From Endothia cerciana (Eukaryota; Ascomycota; Sordariomycetes; Diaporthales; Cryphonectriaceae), in the NCBI GenBank assembly GCA_026119935.1, contig JALRMH010000004.1, positions 682,001 through 746,000 of the forward strand: a stretch of DNA of 64,000 bases, given 5' to 3'. Below are positions 10,898-22,457 of this stretch, piece by piece. The translations under genes and the position numbers were made by a program. The notes under the pieces were generated by a model. It ran no database searches and was not told where the DNA came from. It was given only the letters and a program-made list of their open reading frames with translations. Numbering within the stretch: the first letter of the stretch is position 1; the number at the start of each line of letters is the position of its first letter.

Positions 10898-11785
10898 ATG
10901 GGTACCCACGATCTGGAGGAAACGATGCCCTTCCGCGTCATCACATTCAACGTTCGTTACGCAACAACCAACCCTACCAAACACGAGGAGCTCTGGAAGG
11001 TACGCTGCCCCAAGCTCTGCACACAGCTTCGCTTTACCGTGGCCGGCCACCCCGCCGCGTTCATCAGCCTCCAAGAAGCGCTGGCGAACCAAGTCGAGGA
11101 TGTTCAAGCCGAGATGGGCTCCTCCTGGGCGCATATTGGACTCGGGCGCGACGACGGCGTGGCCGCCGGCGAGTTCTCACCTGTCTTCTACAACGTCGAC
11201 GTCTGGAAGTGTGAGCGCAACAAGACGTACTGGCTGAGCCCGACGCCGGAGGAGCCTTCCCGGGGGTGGGATGCAGTGCTGCCGCGGATTGTGACGATGG
11301 GTCAATTTAGGCACAGGGTGACCGGCACGAGAGTAGTGGTCCTGAGCACGCATTTCGACCACGTGGGCATCAAGGCGCGCGAGGAGAGCGCGAGGTTGAT
11401 CCTGAAACTCACGGACGCCTGGGTTGGGGAGATCAGTGCCCAGGGACACGCGAAGCCTCCCGTCTTTCTGGGCGGCGACTTCAATAGTAAAACGAGCGAT
11501 CCGGCCTATCAGACGATGACTGCTCCCGGGACGGGCATGACGGACATCTCGACCCTGATTCCAAAGGAGCAGCGATACGGGAACGAGCTGACCTACAGCT
11601 CCTTCGACGAACCGAACCAAGTGCCTAAGCGGATCGACTTCCTGTTCGTCAAAGATACATCGGCAATCAAATTCCTCACGTTTGGGGTGCTGGCCAATCG
11701 CTTCGATGATGGTGTGTTCCTGTCAGACCACAGGGCGACCGTTGCAGATATGGAGATTCTGGTCAAGGGGCAGCGCCCCTCTTGA
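10898..11785 (+). CDS. endonuclease/exonuclease/phosphatase family protein
   Basis: 295-residue frame starting at ATG 10898; the frame is open further upstream but has no ATG, and a second ATG lies nine codons in. It carries the full active-site set of the EEP superfamily (PF03372, DNase I/APE1/sphingomyelinase fold): ITFNVRY with the catalytic Asn, ISLQEAL with the metal-binding Glu, STHFDHVG with His, LGGDFNSK with Asp and Asn, RIDFLFV, and the final SDHRATVADM with the general base His. The length matches the small fungal and bacterial secreted or cytosolic EEP hydrolases, but no signal peptide is visible. The substrate (nucleic acid, inositol phosphate or sphingomyelin) cannot be decided from sequence. 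All key residues are present, so an active enzyme is expected. Confidence 0.88.
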   Translation: MGTHDLEETMPFRVITFNVRYATTNPTKHEELWKVRCPKLCTQLRFTVAGHPAAFISLQEALANQVEDVQAEMGSSWAHIGLGRDDGVAAGEFSPVFYNVDVWKCERNKTYWLSPTPEEPSRGWDAVLPRIVTMGQFRHRVTGTRVVVLSTHFDHVGIKAREESARLILKLTDAWVGEISAQGHAKPPVFLGGDFNSKTSDPAYQTMTAPGTGMTDISTLIPKEQRYGNELTYSSFDEPNQVPKRIDFLFVKDTSAIKFLTFGVLANRFDDGVFLSDHRATVADMEILVKGQRPS

Positions 11786-14700
11786 ATGATCTCAGCTTCG
11801 CCGCAACCGATTGGTGTCTTCTAGCATCACGCTGGCAGGCTGCCACGACGATTCGTGTTGCTTCTGCAGACGTGCAGACGGTGGCGACCGTTCAGAAGCA
11901 AGCTGGCCATAAGCGACACGATGTGTATGTTCTCCTACTGGTGGTGTGCTGCCGGCCCTGTCGTCATCGGCGGTTATGCGTCTTTTTTTTGGGTGTCAGG
12001 TGGACAGAAAAGCCTCTCGCTCGGGGTGAAGGTGGTCTGCAAGGCGGGATCTGACGGAGACTGCAATCTAAGACATCGTCATGCGGCCATGTACAACTGT
12101 GGAGACGCACGACCTTCGGAATGGAATAAGGGGTATGCAGCGACTACACTGGGTGGAGTTGCCGTTTCTGCTTTTCGCTTGTGGTCCATCCAAGGTCACG
12201 AAGGCATGGCGTTCATCGCACGCCAGTGAAGAAATGTGCAGCGAGAGACCAGAGTTCTGGGCCTTTGTTGTACAACTCGTCATGCCCTCAGACAACGACG
12301 GGCACTTTTCCTTGGAAATGGTCTAGGGCAAGATGGATCCTCCGTTCTACACTGCTTGCGCAGCACGCGTTCACTAGAGGTACACCAGGCACGAACGGCT
12401 GGCATTCCTCGCAGCGTTGTCAATGTCTGTGTGAGGACCAAGAGACCGCGTCACCAGGCTACCTTGAATCAACCTCAGAGTTCAGACCTGCCGTTTCATG
12501 CTAGCTTCTCGCAATAGGCCCCCAGGTTCTCACAAGCTGCTGGAGCCACGGCCATGGCTCCCAGACGTTGATTTAGGTGTTTTAGCAGCGCAAGGATGAG
12601 TGCCGCAGGAGAAAATGGCGGTGTGGCCGTATTGAGGTCTGCGAGGACCGCTGCTCAACCCTCCACGAGCCCATACTGGCGATCCTCCCTTCGGATCTCC
12701 CGACGTGTGTGTATGTGCCCAATCACCCAGTGAGCGATGGACAACACAATCAATTTATTGCTTACCTTACATTGGTGGTTACAGTGACTACCGAGCTACG
12801 GCTGCTGGCATGGCGCTATCCCTAGATGCATGATGGTGTGGATGCACAGCAAAGGATGCAGAGGGCTCAATCGGGTGGGATGACGAATACGTCCTGACGG
12901 AACGATAGAACATGCTTGTCGGACATGCACCAGGAGGTCTATTCTCAGCCTCAATCGTGGCCATCGGACCTTGACACCCCAGGCCGGATGATTCTCCGGG
13001 TTTCTGCAGCGACTTCACACACGCCATCACTGCTTCTTGATCCGGATTTGCACACTAACAGCGTGGCCTGACAGCACGACTGACAACGGGTGAGATGACC
13101 GCTGCCTGCGTTCTCGGGGGATGGAGTTCTGCACAGGCACCACATTGGCCGTCCGTACTTGGTGTGCATGAGGAGACAACAAGTTGGCGTACATGTCCCT
13201 CTCTAGGGTGGCGAACAAGGCCTTGTTGTGGTCACAAGGGCGTGCGACTGAGGTATCCTTCCATTGGAGCTCGGAGCCGTCTTCTCAGAGCCAGCAGCGC
13301 AGAGCGACCTCGCGAAATCACCCCCATACGGAAGCAACCTACACGCTTCCTGCATGCTCTCCGCATACAAGGCGTTGTATGCAGAAGCCAAGCAACCCAC
13401 ATGCTCGCTTGCCTACTGCGTGCATGGCTGCTACTGTCCATAAACCTTTCACTGTGGGTTGTCATGTGCAGCAGTGGGCTTGTTGCTGCTGCAGCAACCA
13501 AATGATTCCGAGAGGTTTTGTCTGGCGTCATGCACCCCAGAGAGACTGTGGGACGAGGGGGGGCTGGACAATGACAACTGTGTGTCCCCGGAAACCCATG
13601 TACGGGGTCGGCATCAGGTTACCTGTCCCTATTGGCGATGGGTCATCAAGATTTTCAAGGTGGCGCCTGTCTCCTGCAAGTACGCGCAGGTGGTGGCGGG
13701 CGTGTCCCTCTTGGATTGGAGTCGGCCTCTCATGAGGTTCTTGGACCGGTCAGCGGCACCCCGTCAAAAGTAAAGAAGGCTGCGAGACAATTTCGATCAT
13801 CTGGGCAGAACAGGGATGAGGGACCATCGTACGCGGACGACACGGAGATCAGATGCGGATCGCATCCTAGTAGCTGCCTAATCGACCATAGCAGCGACGG
13901 CGTGCCACATATCTGGGAAGCTCGTTGCCGGGAAGAAGGCCATCCCCTTACTGTCCGCCCGGACGACGGCTACTCCCTTGATGGCGTCCCTGAAATGGTA
14001 AGGCGCGCGCTGTATATGTGGATTCCGGTATCATTCTTCTCGAAGCCGAGTCGCAAGATCACGATATGTGATGGCCCACTTTCGGTGACCGTCACTACGA
14101 AGCTGGGCGGAATGGAAAGCTGCGGGCTCGCGGTCGACTGATCAAGCCCTCAAGATCGGCAACAGTAGCCTGTCTGTTTACAGGGTAGCAAACGAGCCTG
14201 CATGAATTCGTGAACGGATCGCCTGCATCCTGCTGCTGCACGGGAGGCAGCGCTGCGTTGGCGCTTATGGTCTCCACGACCGGCCCCGAGAGTGCATATT
14301 GTCAAGCCGGGGCCGCCGTCATTCGGCAGGATACAGCATGCGAGTCTGTCTGTCAGCCCCCCCAAGGAAGCCGTTGAGCCTCAAAAGCAGACCCACACGC
14401 GCGAGTCTGACCGTGGGTGGGCGAGTGGACGGGTCCGACTACTCTTGCCTTGTCGAGTTTCCTGTTGGATTCATGCAGCAGCCTCGGCCTCGGCAGCTCA
14501 CCAAAGAGAATGCAGCTTCTCTTTAGCCGGCCTAACACAGTTCTTTTGCCGGTCCAGTCAGTCGCGCCCTCGACGTTCGACATGACACGTTTCTTCTGCC
14601 TCCAGCCATGGGCACGTCTGGGGTGCATCTGCCTCCGGACCAGTCCTTGTCATTGCTGCCTCTCGTTGGTTAGGATTTCGTTCAAGCGCATATGCAGCAT

Positions 14701-16243
14701 ATCAGAAGACTCCCAAGGGAGTCATCGCTAGAGGCAGGCAGACATGCCTTCAGGATCCACCTCGCCGGGGTGACGGACGGGCGGGAGTGACGATTGTATG
14801 CATGAAGAGCCCACTTGTACTGCAGCAGTATGATTTGGCAGGAGAAATACTCGTGCGACAGCGCATCTTCTACTGCAGGGACAGCCGTACATGGGGACCT
14901 TCCTGTCCCTTCTTACGATCAGATCAGGCCTCAGCTTCGACCTTGTCCACCAGACGGCGAATCTTTCTTTGGGATCTGGATGCGGATGGACACCTCCGTC
15001 CTCGCTCCCGTCCTCTCCCTGCGAACCCCGGGCTCCACACCCACCCGCATATCCACACCCTTGTCCGAGGTTGCCTGGATCTCAGACAAGGGCAGCAGGG
15101 TTGACAAGACATCTGAGATCTTTCTATCCATGACCGGTCCGGATCTCAACACAGGTCACAAGGGACAAGAATCCTCCATACGGGTGCCAACTTCGTACCC
15201 CCCGCAGCCATCCGGAGTCAGGTTCCGGCCTGCTGCCTCCTGCTACCGGGCCTTGTTCCGGAGACGCCCAGGTGAGACAATACGGTGGCCTGTCTTGGTC
15301 CTACACTACTATTATAGTATGCAGTAGTAGCCTGTCCACGTCCAGGTTCGTCAGCGCACTCTGAGGACGGACGGACCATCGGCTCTGCTGTCATTGCTCC
15401 GCAGCAGCGTTGAGGGAGGGCGGAAAGGTCGTGTTGCGGTGGCACAACAGAACGGTTTCCTGGCCACCCTCTGGATCCGAGCAACGGTCCCGGCATGTGC
15501 CGTCTCACTCTCCCCTCCCCCCCCAATCCATGACCCAACGCTGCTCTTCTTCCGGAGTCGTCAGCCTTGAATATTCTCTTGGCCGTCCTCGTCCGCTCAT
15601 CGCACGGCCCCAACCACACCCTGGTCGACCTGGGCCGTGCTGGACCTCTCCCCCTCCACATTACCCCGGCGACCACCCACCATCTACTACTGTATGTAGC
15701 ATCCCAACCCATGCGAGAAATCTGGTCGTACACCCCCCCCCCCCACCACCAGGACGGGAAAGGCGACATTAAAAACTCGCAGCAGCCGCTGCGTTTCGTT
15801 TTCCGCTTCAGGATCTCTTCACAATTGGTTTTTAGTTTATGCAGACTCGATCTCGCTTGTGTTTAGCTCTCGGTGTTGCTTCACGCTGGTGTGCCATCAG
15901 TCACTCCCAGAGACAAGACGACAGCATCTCCGTCTTCATCCTCAACGTACCCAGCCCGACTCGCACCGAGAATCGTCCTTCCAGAAATATGCAAGCTCTA
16001 TAACGGGCCTGCTCCACCCGAGTGACCGACCCGCGACCTCAAAATTCCCGACCCGACCTGGCCTACCAATTACTCATACCTAAACCTCCCGGCCTGGGCC
16101 CGGGTCCGCACACTTTAATCCAACCTCGATCTTGGATGAAAGTGCGACAACCCCCCTCTTCGCGATCGTGCGAGACCCTGTAAAGCCAGCGCGACCCCTC
16201 CGACCGGCCTGCCACTCCTCGTGTGCCGCTCTGCATCGTCGTC
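11786..16243. other. 4.4-kb gene-poor stretch
   Basis: Although many frames longer than 100 codons are open (the DNA is GC-rich), none shows a conserved motif, a codon pattern or paired splice sites I could support. It holds a C run at 15733-15744 and pyrimidine-rich DNA from about 15,480 to 15,760, which probably belongs to the promoter and 5' leader of the following gene. A non-coding RNA cannot be excluded. Confidence 0.4.
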
Positions 16244-18028
16244 ATGGCGGACAACCAAGAGAGACAGCCCTACATGGAGGATGCCGACGAGGACGGGAAC
16301 CCGATTCGCGATACAAAGACATACGGTTCCAAAGAGGAGGCCAATGTATCTCGGACAAGGAACAGGGACCGCCTGAGGGGGAGTGGCTCGTCGTCACCGA
16401 GCGCGAACCTCCACCACGATTCCGACTCGACCACCAACTCCACCAGTCCGCTCAAGCGGGAGCCCGGAAGGTCGAGGGACTCTCGAGACAAGGAGAAGGA
16501 GAAGGCTAGAGAGAAGGAAAAGAGGAAGTCGGATCGGCCACGGCCACGGCCACGGCCAGCCAAGACCCTTCCGAACATACAAACGTCGTCGTCGCGAAAG
16601 TTACAAGATCAGCCTGTACACTCCAGGAGCAGCCCAACTAAACATGCGCCGAGCCCAATCATCACAACTGCTGCCACTGCGGGCCGACCGAGAGCGTATA
16701 CCGCGAACCAACGACCCTCAAGCTATTATGGCCCCTCGGCCTCGAAACCGCCCCCCGCGAACGCGAGGTTTTATGCGAATCCCTTGCTGGGAACCTCGTA
16801 TCCTCCACAATCACCATATCCCCCCCTTCCGGCGAGCCCCATACCATATCTCTCACAGTCACCCTACCCACCACCGCAGTCCTTTTCTATCCCGCAGCCC
16901 GACTACTTCAACCAGGTCCCTCGCCCTATGCCACGTCCGGATTACCGGCGCCCAACATCGGCACTAGGCCGCCCTTCTTTCCCTCCACAACCTATTGGCT
17001 ATGGCCCGGAATATGACGATGACCTGGAAGATGGCGGGGTTCTCATAAGGAAACCCTCATTGAAGACCAGACCTACACGACAGGAACTGGAAGACCGAGC
17101 CCGCATGCCGCCACCAGCACGTCGACCGAGCACTACAATCCAGACCCGGTCGCCATTCCTTCCACCGCCGGACAAGCGGCGGTCAATTGGATCCATCACA
17201 TCTTTGGACTATGACGAAGATTCCGTTGACGATGAAAGTTTCGACTCGCCCTCGGAACAAACCCACTACAACTACCGGCCTCTTGCAGCACGGCGCCCGA
17301 GCGTTGATCCGGCATCGTACGACATCGGAGCTCGCTACGAGCAACTACTAGGGGGGGGGCGGAGCCGACGGAACTCCGTACACCTGGGCGGCCGCACCCA
17401 GTCGACGGAGCGCGACCTGGAAGACAAGATACGGTCCGCACGTAGCTATCAAGAAAAGGTCGACGGGCCAGTCGACCCACTGACCTACGACAGCCTGCGG
17501 CAGATCTCCAAGCCCGCCAGCCAGGGCACCAAGAGCACAAGATCCCGCGGCGAGAGCGCCTACGCGCCCACGAACAGGACCAGCGTCGAGATCAGCGACG
17601 ACATGCGGATCCTCGTCAAGGGGACCGCGACGCTGACCATAGGCGACGCCCAGATGGACGTCAGGGACGGTGCGGAGATCCGGATCCCGACCAGCGTCGG
17701 CGGGGACAGGAACTCGCGCGGGGGCAGCGACCCCGGCTCCTCAACCTACGACGAGCGGGATCGCGAGCGGGAGCGGCGCCCCGTCGAGGAGGGCCGGCGC
17801 ACGAGGTATGAGCGGGAGCGCCTCGGGACACAGCACGGCCGGGAGCGACGTACGACCTCGCGGACAGGGTCGCAGTCGCGCGTGCACGGGCAGGTCCTAT
17901 CGTCGTCGCCGTACCCCGCGCCACCGACGGAGTATGGTAGCGTGGGCCCTTACTACCAACACCACCAGCAAATGCCGGTGCTGTACGCACCGCCCGGCTC
18001 CCACCCTTACACGTACCCCCAGTTCTGA
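16244..18028 (+). CDS. large disordered hypothetical protein
   Basis: 594-residue intronless frame starting at GTCATGG (16244). Most of it is low complexity: a charged Lys/Glu/Arg tract (about 85-105) followed by RPRPRPRPAK, a Pro/Tyr-rich middle (repeated YPP, SPYPP), and an Arg/Glu-rich region near 510-550. One segment looks folded, DDMRILVKGTATLTIGD, followed by an amphipathic strand ending in EIRIPTS, at about residues 452-485; this block is the part most likely to be conserved. No signal peptide, transmembrane segment or catalytic motif is seen. A G9 run inside the frame (17352-17360) encodes Gly. Function unknown; it is the sort of protein listed as hypothetical in many Sordariomycetes. 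Confidence 0.8.
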   Translation: MADNQERQPYMEDADEDGNPIRDTKTYGSKEEANVSRTRNRDRLRGSGSSSPSANLHHDSDSTTNSTSPLKREPGRSRDSRDKEKEKAREKEKRKSDRPRPRPRPAKTLPNIQTSSSRKLQDQPVHSRSSPTKHAPSPIITTAATAGRPRAYTANQRPSSYYGPSASKPPPANARFYANPLLGTSYPPQSPYPPLPASPIPYLSQSPYPPPQSFSIPQPDYFNQVPRPMPRPDYRRPTSALGRPSFPPQPIGYGPEYDDDLEDGGVLIRKPSLKTRPTRQELEDRARMPPPARRPSTTIQTRSPFLPPPDKRRSIGSITSLDYDEDSVDDESFDSPSEQTHYNYRPLAARRPSVDPASYDIGARYEQLLGGGRSRRNSVHLGGRTQSTERDLEDKIRSARSYQEKVDGPVDPLTYDSLRQISKPASQGTKSTRSRGESAYAPTNRTSVEISDDMRILVKGTATLTIGDAQMDVRDGAEIRIPTSVGGDRNSRGGSDPGSSTYDERDRERERRPVEEGRRTRYERERLGTQHGRERRTTSRTGSQSRVHGQVLSSSPYPAPPTEYGSVGPYYQHHQQMPVLYAPPGSHPYTYPQF

Positions 18029-19842
18029 GGGCAGGCGACACAGAACAACGGGGCGGGGCAGAGGTTGTGGAGTTGCGCAGAGATGACTGATATGACGACA
18101 TGACGAACGAGCACGGTCGATTATGACGATGCATTGGGCGTGGGTGATAATGATGATGACGATCCCTCTTCATGAGCCAATTTTTGTGATGATGTATTGG
18201 GTGATTTAGGCGAGCGAGCGAGTTATGTTTTGGAATATGTCTTTTCCTTCCTTTTTCTTCATTTTCCCTTCTCATCTTCATGATGCGGCGATCATGTCTT
18301 GGATACCTCGTGTGTTGTTATTTACTCTGGTACACAGTCTGGAATCGCGGGATTGTCATCTATGACGAGGGCGGTGGGCTGGGTGGGAAAGGCGAAGAGT
18401 GTTCAACGTTTCCCACGGCGTACCGCATGATGGATCGTATGACGGGTCTGGTGTTTCTTCTTCTTCTGCTGGGCCTCTTGCTCTTCCAGATAAGCTTGTA
18501 CTGCTGGGCGGTATCCCCACCGTACTTTTGTGTGTGGCTGTTCCGTTGGCAAAGCATGTCATGCCCGTGCGATAGTGTTCTGGGCGTTACTACGCATCCG
18601 TATGGCGTCAGGGAAAATAAGAAAGGCCTTGGGAACTTGAGAGAGGCGGGGCGGCCACGCTATGGGGATTCTTTTGGATGAAAGGAGGGTACTATACTAG
18701 CCACACGGGGCTTTTATATCCACTTCTGCTCAAGATTGTATTCAACTGAAGTCTTATGCGTGGGCAAGGGCGTTCCTCGGGACAACTCCGAGAGGCGCGA
18801 GCGAAGTCTTAGTCGATGTGGGTAACACATTCCAACCCGGAAGAAGATAATTTATCACATATGTGCACCGAAGACCTCTCGGGCGGGTCCTCTTCTTGTT
18901 TCACTTGACCGTTTTGACGACTTCTCTGCCCGGCACCGAGAGATACTGCACTCCGCGCACCAAGTATCCGGTGTAGGACCACCTCTCTCCAGGTACGATC
19001 TTTCACATTGGGGGCCTTCTACAGCAGCCCCTCAACAGCCTGGCAACGGTCTTCCTGCAACCAGAACCTACTCTCGATGCGAGCACCTCGACGAACTCCG
19101 CATGAGAAACGGCGTGCCTGCTGCAGGATGTAGAGGTGCAGGAGAAGCCTGGTGGGAGACGACCCGCTGAGTCTGGGCGCTGGTGCTGCTGGGAGGCTTT
19201 GGGGGGGGGGGGGGTGGGGGAGCTCGCTGTTCGTTGGCGGAATCTTCCAAGGCTTCCACGGCCCTCGAAAGGGATGGGCCCTCAAAAGGGACGGGCCCTC
19301 CAGTTGACTGGAATGATCTGTGAGCTATATCGACTGTCATAAGATGCCCCGCCTCACACACCTCATCTATACTTCGATGCTGCGTTTGTGGGTTGAAAGA
19401 CAATGATGGAGAGGTAAATATCAAATATGACCATCCGATATATGTAGGTATTGGACACCATAATGGGCATAGCAATAGAACACGCCGGTAGAGTCAATCT
19501 GCGAGTCTCACATCTTTTCAGCACTATCCTCAGCTTGATGGCTGCCGCTATCAATCGGGCTGGCCTATACATGTTTGTGTAGAGGCCCTGAAATCTTGGT
19601 CTCATTCCGTCTTTGCCATAGCCCCGATAGACAAGGCTGCGTACCGCCATGTGATCCGAGACTCTATCTCGGGAAACGCAACGTGGCTGCCACGAGCAAA
19701 TGTGTTCGCACCCGACCAGATCTTCATCAACGGTGGCCCTCACCACCCCTCTCCATAACCACTCTGTGTCAGTCTTCCCGAGCCAAACCGATGCGCTTGG
19801 AGACGCGTTCCTCGTAACTGCGAGTTCCAGTAAGGATGTTGT
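18029..19842. other. 3' flank and spacer, no gene seen
   Basis: T-rich 3' flank with a hydrophobic 133-codon open frame (18280-18681) that lacks family similarity and is probably part of the 3' untranslated region. A G14 run lies at 19201-19214. No supported gene. Confidence 0.4.
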
Positions 19843-20419
19843 TCATCTCGTTTTGCAGGCATATGAGTTTGTCGGCTTCCTCCCAGTCAACATAAGGTGG
19901 GGGCTGTGTAGCACTTCTCGCACGTACAGCGCAATGTCCCGAACGCTACCCAGCCCAACTGGTTCACCAAAGCTGAACCGGGCTCCAGATGACCGGAACA
20001 CTTGTAGTAGGATCGTACGGACGTGCTCTGTAGCAGGGGCAGCGGCTTGCCTATGATGGCATATGCAACGGGCCAGCCCGGCCAAGTTCCATGGGGTGCT
20101 CGTCGCGGAAGAGCTCTCGCAGGTCGTTGGGCTTCATACAGTAGCATACCTCTTGAACACCCCGCTGTAGAGTTCCCAGGAAAGCGGATGGGTCGCGACA
20201 GCCGTCAACTAGTTTACGCAGTCGGCGGAGGGCGGTGTGGACTTGACTGAGTTCGTTGGGAGGAGTTGGGGGCTCCCAATGGCTGAAGGCTAGTGTGAGG
20301 TGTTTTGTGTGCTCGTCTAGGGCATCTTCAACGGGGCGGCGGAGGTTCCAGACTTGGAAGTAGTCGGCGATGATCCAGATTCTCAAACACAACGGGAGTC
20401 CCTTCGGCTTCCTCAGCAA
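19843..20419 (-). pseudogene. fragment resembling the C-terminal half of a BTB/POZ protein
   Basis: From 20419 the frame reads RIWIIADYFQVWNLRR, close to the end of fungal BTB/POZ domains, where an L-Y-x-x-A-D-x-F helix is typical. A helical tail follows (HTALRRLRKLVDG, then NDLRELFRDEHPMEL). At about 20,060-20,090 the likely continuation shifts frame to read HVRTILLQVFRSSGARF and ends at 19843. The upstream part of a BTB domain could not be read with confidence on this strand. A small intact gene with an unrecognised first exon is possible; a decayed fragment is more likely. Confidence 0.35.
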
Positions 20420-21977
20420 AATGCCTCTCGAAGTCTTCCTGCGGCCTGGTAGAAGCTTCGATCCACTATGCTGAAAAGTTGAAAGCTTCCGTTCACTCTG
20501 TTGAAAAGTGAACGCGGCCTGTAACGTGTTTGCAATTTTGCAGACGACACTTCACAACCTACATCCGCTCGGCTGCATCGCAACTGCGACCTCGAAATCA
20601 TGTGTGATGTTGACCTAGAGTTTGCTTGTCGGCCGGGTAGGTTTTCTCAGAAGTAGGAGGTCCGAGGCGTTTACCGGGACCCTTTCAAATCGGATGGCAA
20701 TAATGCCTTTAGGGGAAGCGAAACACAGAGGACAGACAGAAGGGGGGGAAAAAAGATGGGAATAAAAATAAAAAATAAAAACCCTGGGATGAAACCCGAA
20801 AATTACCACTTGAGGGGTGCTACCTAGATACAACTGGAATAGCAATCACTTCATTCTACCCACGCCAAGGGGGCGGAAAGCAGACATGAAAAACGACGAA
20901 ACGCGCCAGGTCAGATCTCCATGCTTACCTTACAAGCTCAGTCTTTGAAAGCTTTTGGCTACGGACGTCCGCCAGGGGCCTAATATCAGCACGAGTGCCT
21001 CCTCCTTTACCCCTTGATACCAGCGAGAGCTCTCTTAGGATGGCGCCCTCGTCAATACACGCGACAATCAAGGTAACCAGTCGTCGAAGGGCCGATGGAT
21101 ATGTTATCTGGCCAAGGGATGCGCAAGGAAACGAGTCGTTTATGACGACCCGTGATTCGCGGGTTCACGTAGGCCAGCGCTGGCCTCAAAGAGGGCGGTG
21201 TTGAAATCAAGGGTTGACGGTGACCACCAGAGACGCGCCTGCGTCTCCCAAACTGGCCCGGGAAAGCAAATCCGACGCGAGGCGGTCTCGCCGTGGGATG
21301 TGAATATTGCTGGTGCCCATCAGGACCTGAATGCACCCTGACGCCTCTTGGCCCCCCAGGCGCCTCGGTGCTTATGAGATGTGACGTGAAGGCACCAATA
21401 CCGTTGCCGTGTCTCTAGCCTGGGGGGCAGAACTCCTGAAACCAGCATCCTCGCCCGCCTCAGCTTCGGTGGCATGGAGGTTACCAAGTGGTCGGCCCAC
21501 ACGGGCGGCTACTCTTACCCATCTGCCACATGTCGACTCCCGACTTGACACCGACACGGTCTAGTAATATTTCCAGGAGGCCAGCCTGTCGAATGGCCGT
21601 CTTGTGCCACCCCTCTTACATACAACCTTTTCGATGCAAAGTTGATGTACAGTTCTCGGTCTGATAGGCGGACCCCACCCTACGTGATGAAGGGAAATTT
21701 GGGGGGGGGGGGGTGTGTCATGGGAAATGATGGACCGACCCCAGGGACGGCCCGCCAGCTACAGTACTAGTACTGTACATAGTACATAGTAAACGCAGTG
21801 GGGGTGGGCCTGTGCACAGCGTTGCCGGGTCAGGATGACGTCCTGTTGATTGACGCCTCCTCGCTGCGAGAACAGCCTGCAGCGACGACAAGGTTTGTGT
21901 CTATTTTGAAAGACCTCCAGGATCCTCTCCTCCTCACCACCTTTAGGGCTGCATGACGTCTAATTTCGACCGTGCTG

Positions 21978-22008
<31 letters not shown>

Positions 22009-22457
22009 ACACTGCGGTACCTGGAAGGAATCAGGTTGTCGTGTTGTGTGCATTGTGGATTTTGCGGCTGTTCCCAGTTCCCAACCACCAGACCGGGGTG
22101 CATGCAGGCCACCCAGCCACCGCGTTTCCACCGCAACAAAACCACCCTCGACCACACAGCAGCCAGGCTCGCCGTGCAGAACCACCCACCCGACCTTCAA
22201 CCCGTTCCTGTCGTCAGACGAACTTCGATCAACGACGATTCACCACCCGGTTCTTTATCCATCCTCGATCGACCACAAACGGCTCAGCGGGTGGCTTTCA
22301 CGGCCTCATCCTTCTGGCGCCGACTGTCCCGTTACAAACATCCCCATACCTTGGCTGGTCTGCCAGCGGTGACTAGCCAATCTTGAGACCCCGTCCATGA
22401 GCCACGCGTTCCACCTCTGAGTTCCAGCGAGGCGTCCCCGCTTCCCAACTCGCAAAG
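20420..22457. other. spacer, no gene seen
   Basis: Contains a G13 run (21701-21713), an 18-bp perfect palindrome (21760-21777, core AGTACTAGTACT) and a tetranucleotide microsatellite near 21,990. The last 400 bases are probably promoter and leader of the next gene. Confidence 0.4.
21978..22009. repeat. (GCAG)n tetranucleotide microsatellite
   Basis: Seven to eight uninterrupted copies of GCAG about 450 bp upstream of the next start codon. It is likely length-variable between strains. Confidence 0.9.

Noticed and set aside
18280..18681. Hydrophobic 133-codon frame
   Set aside because: Falls in the T-rich 3' flank of the preceding gene; composition follows base bias and there is no conserved motif.
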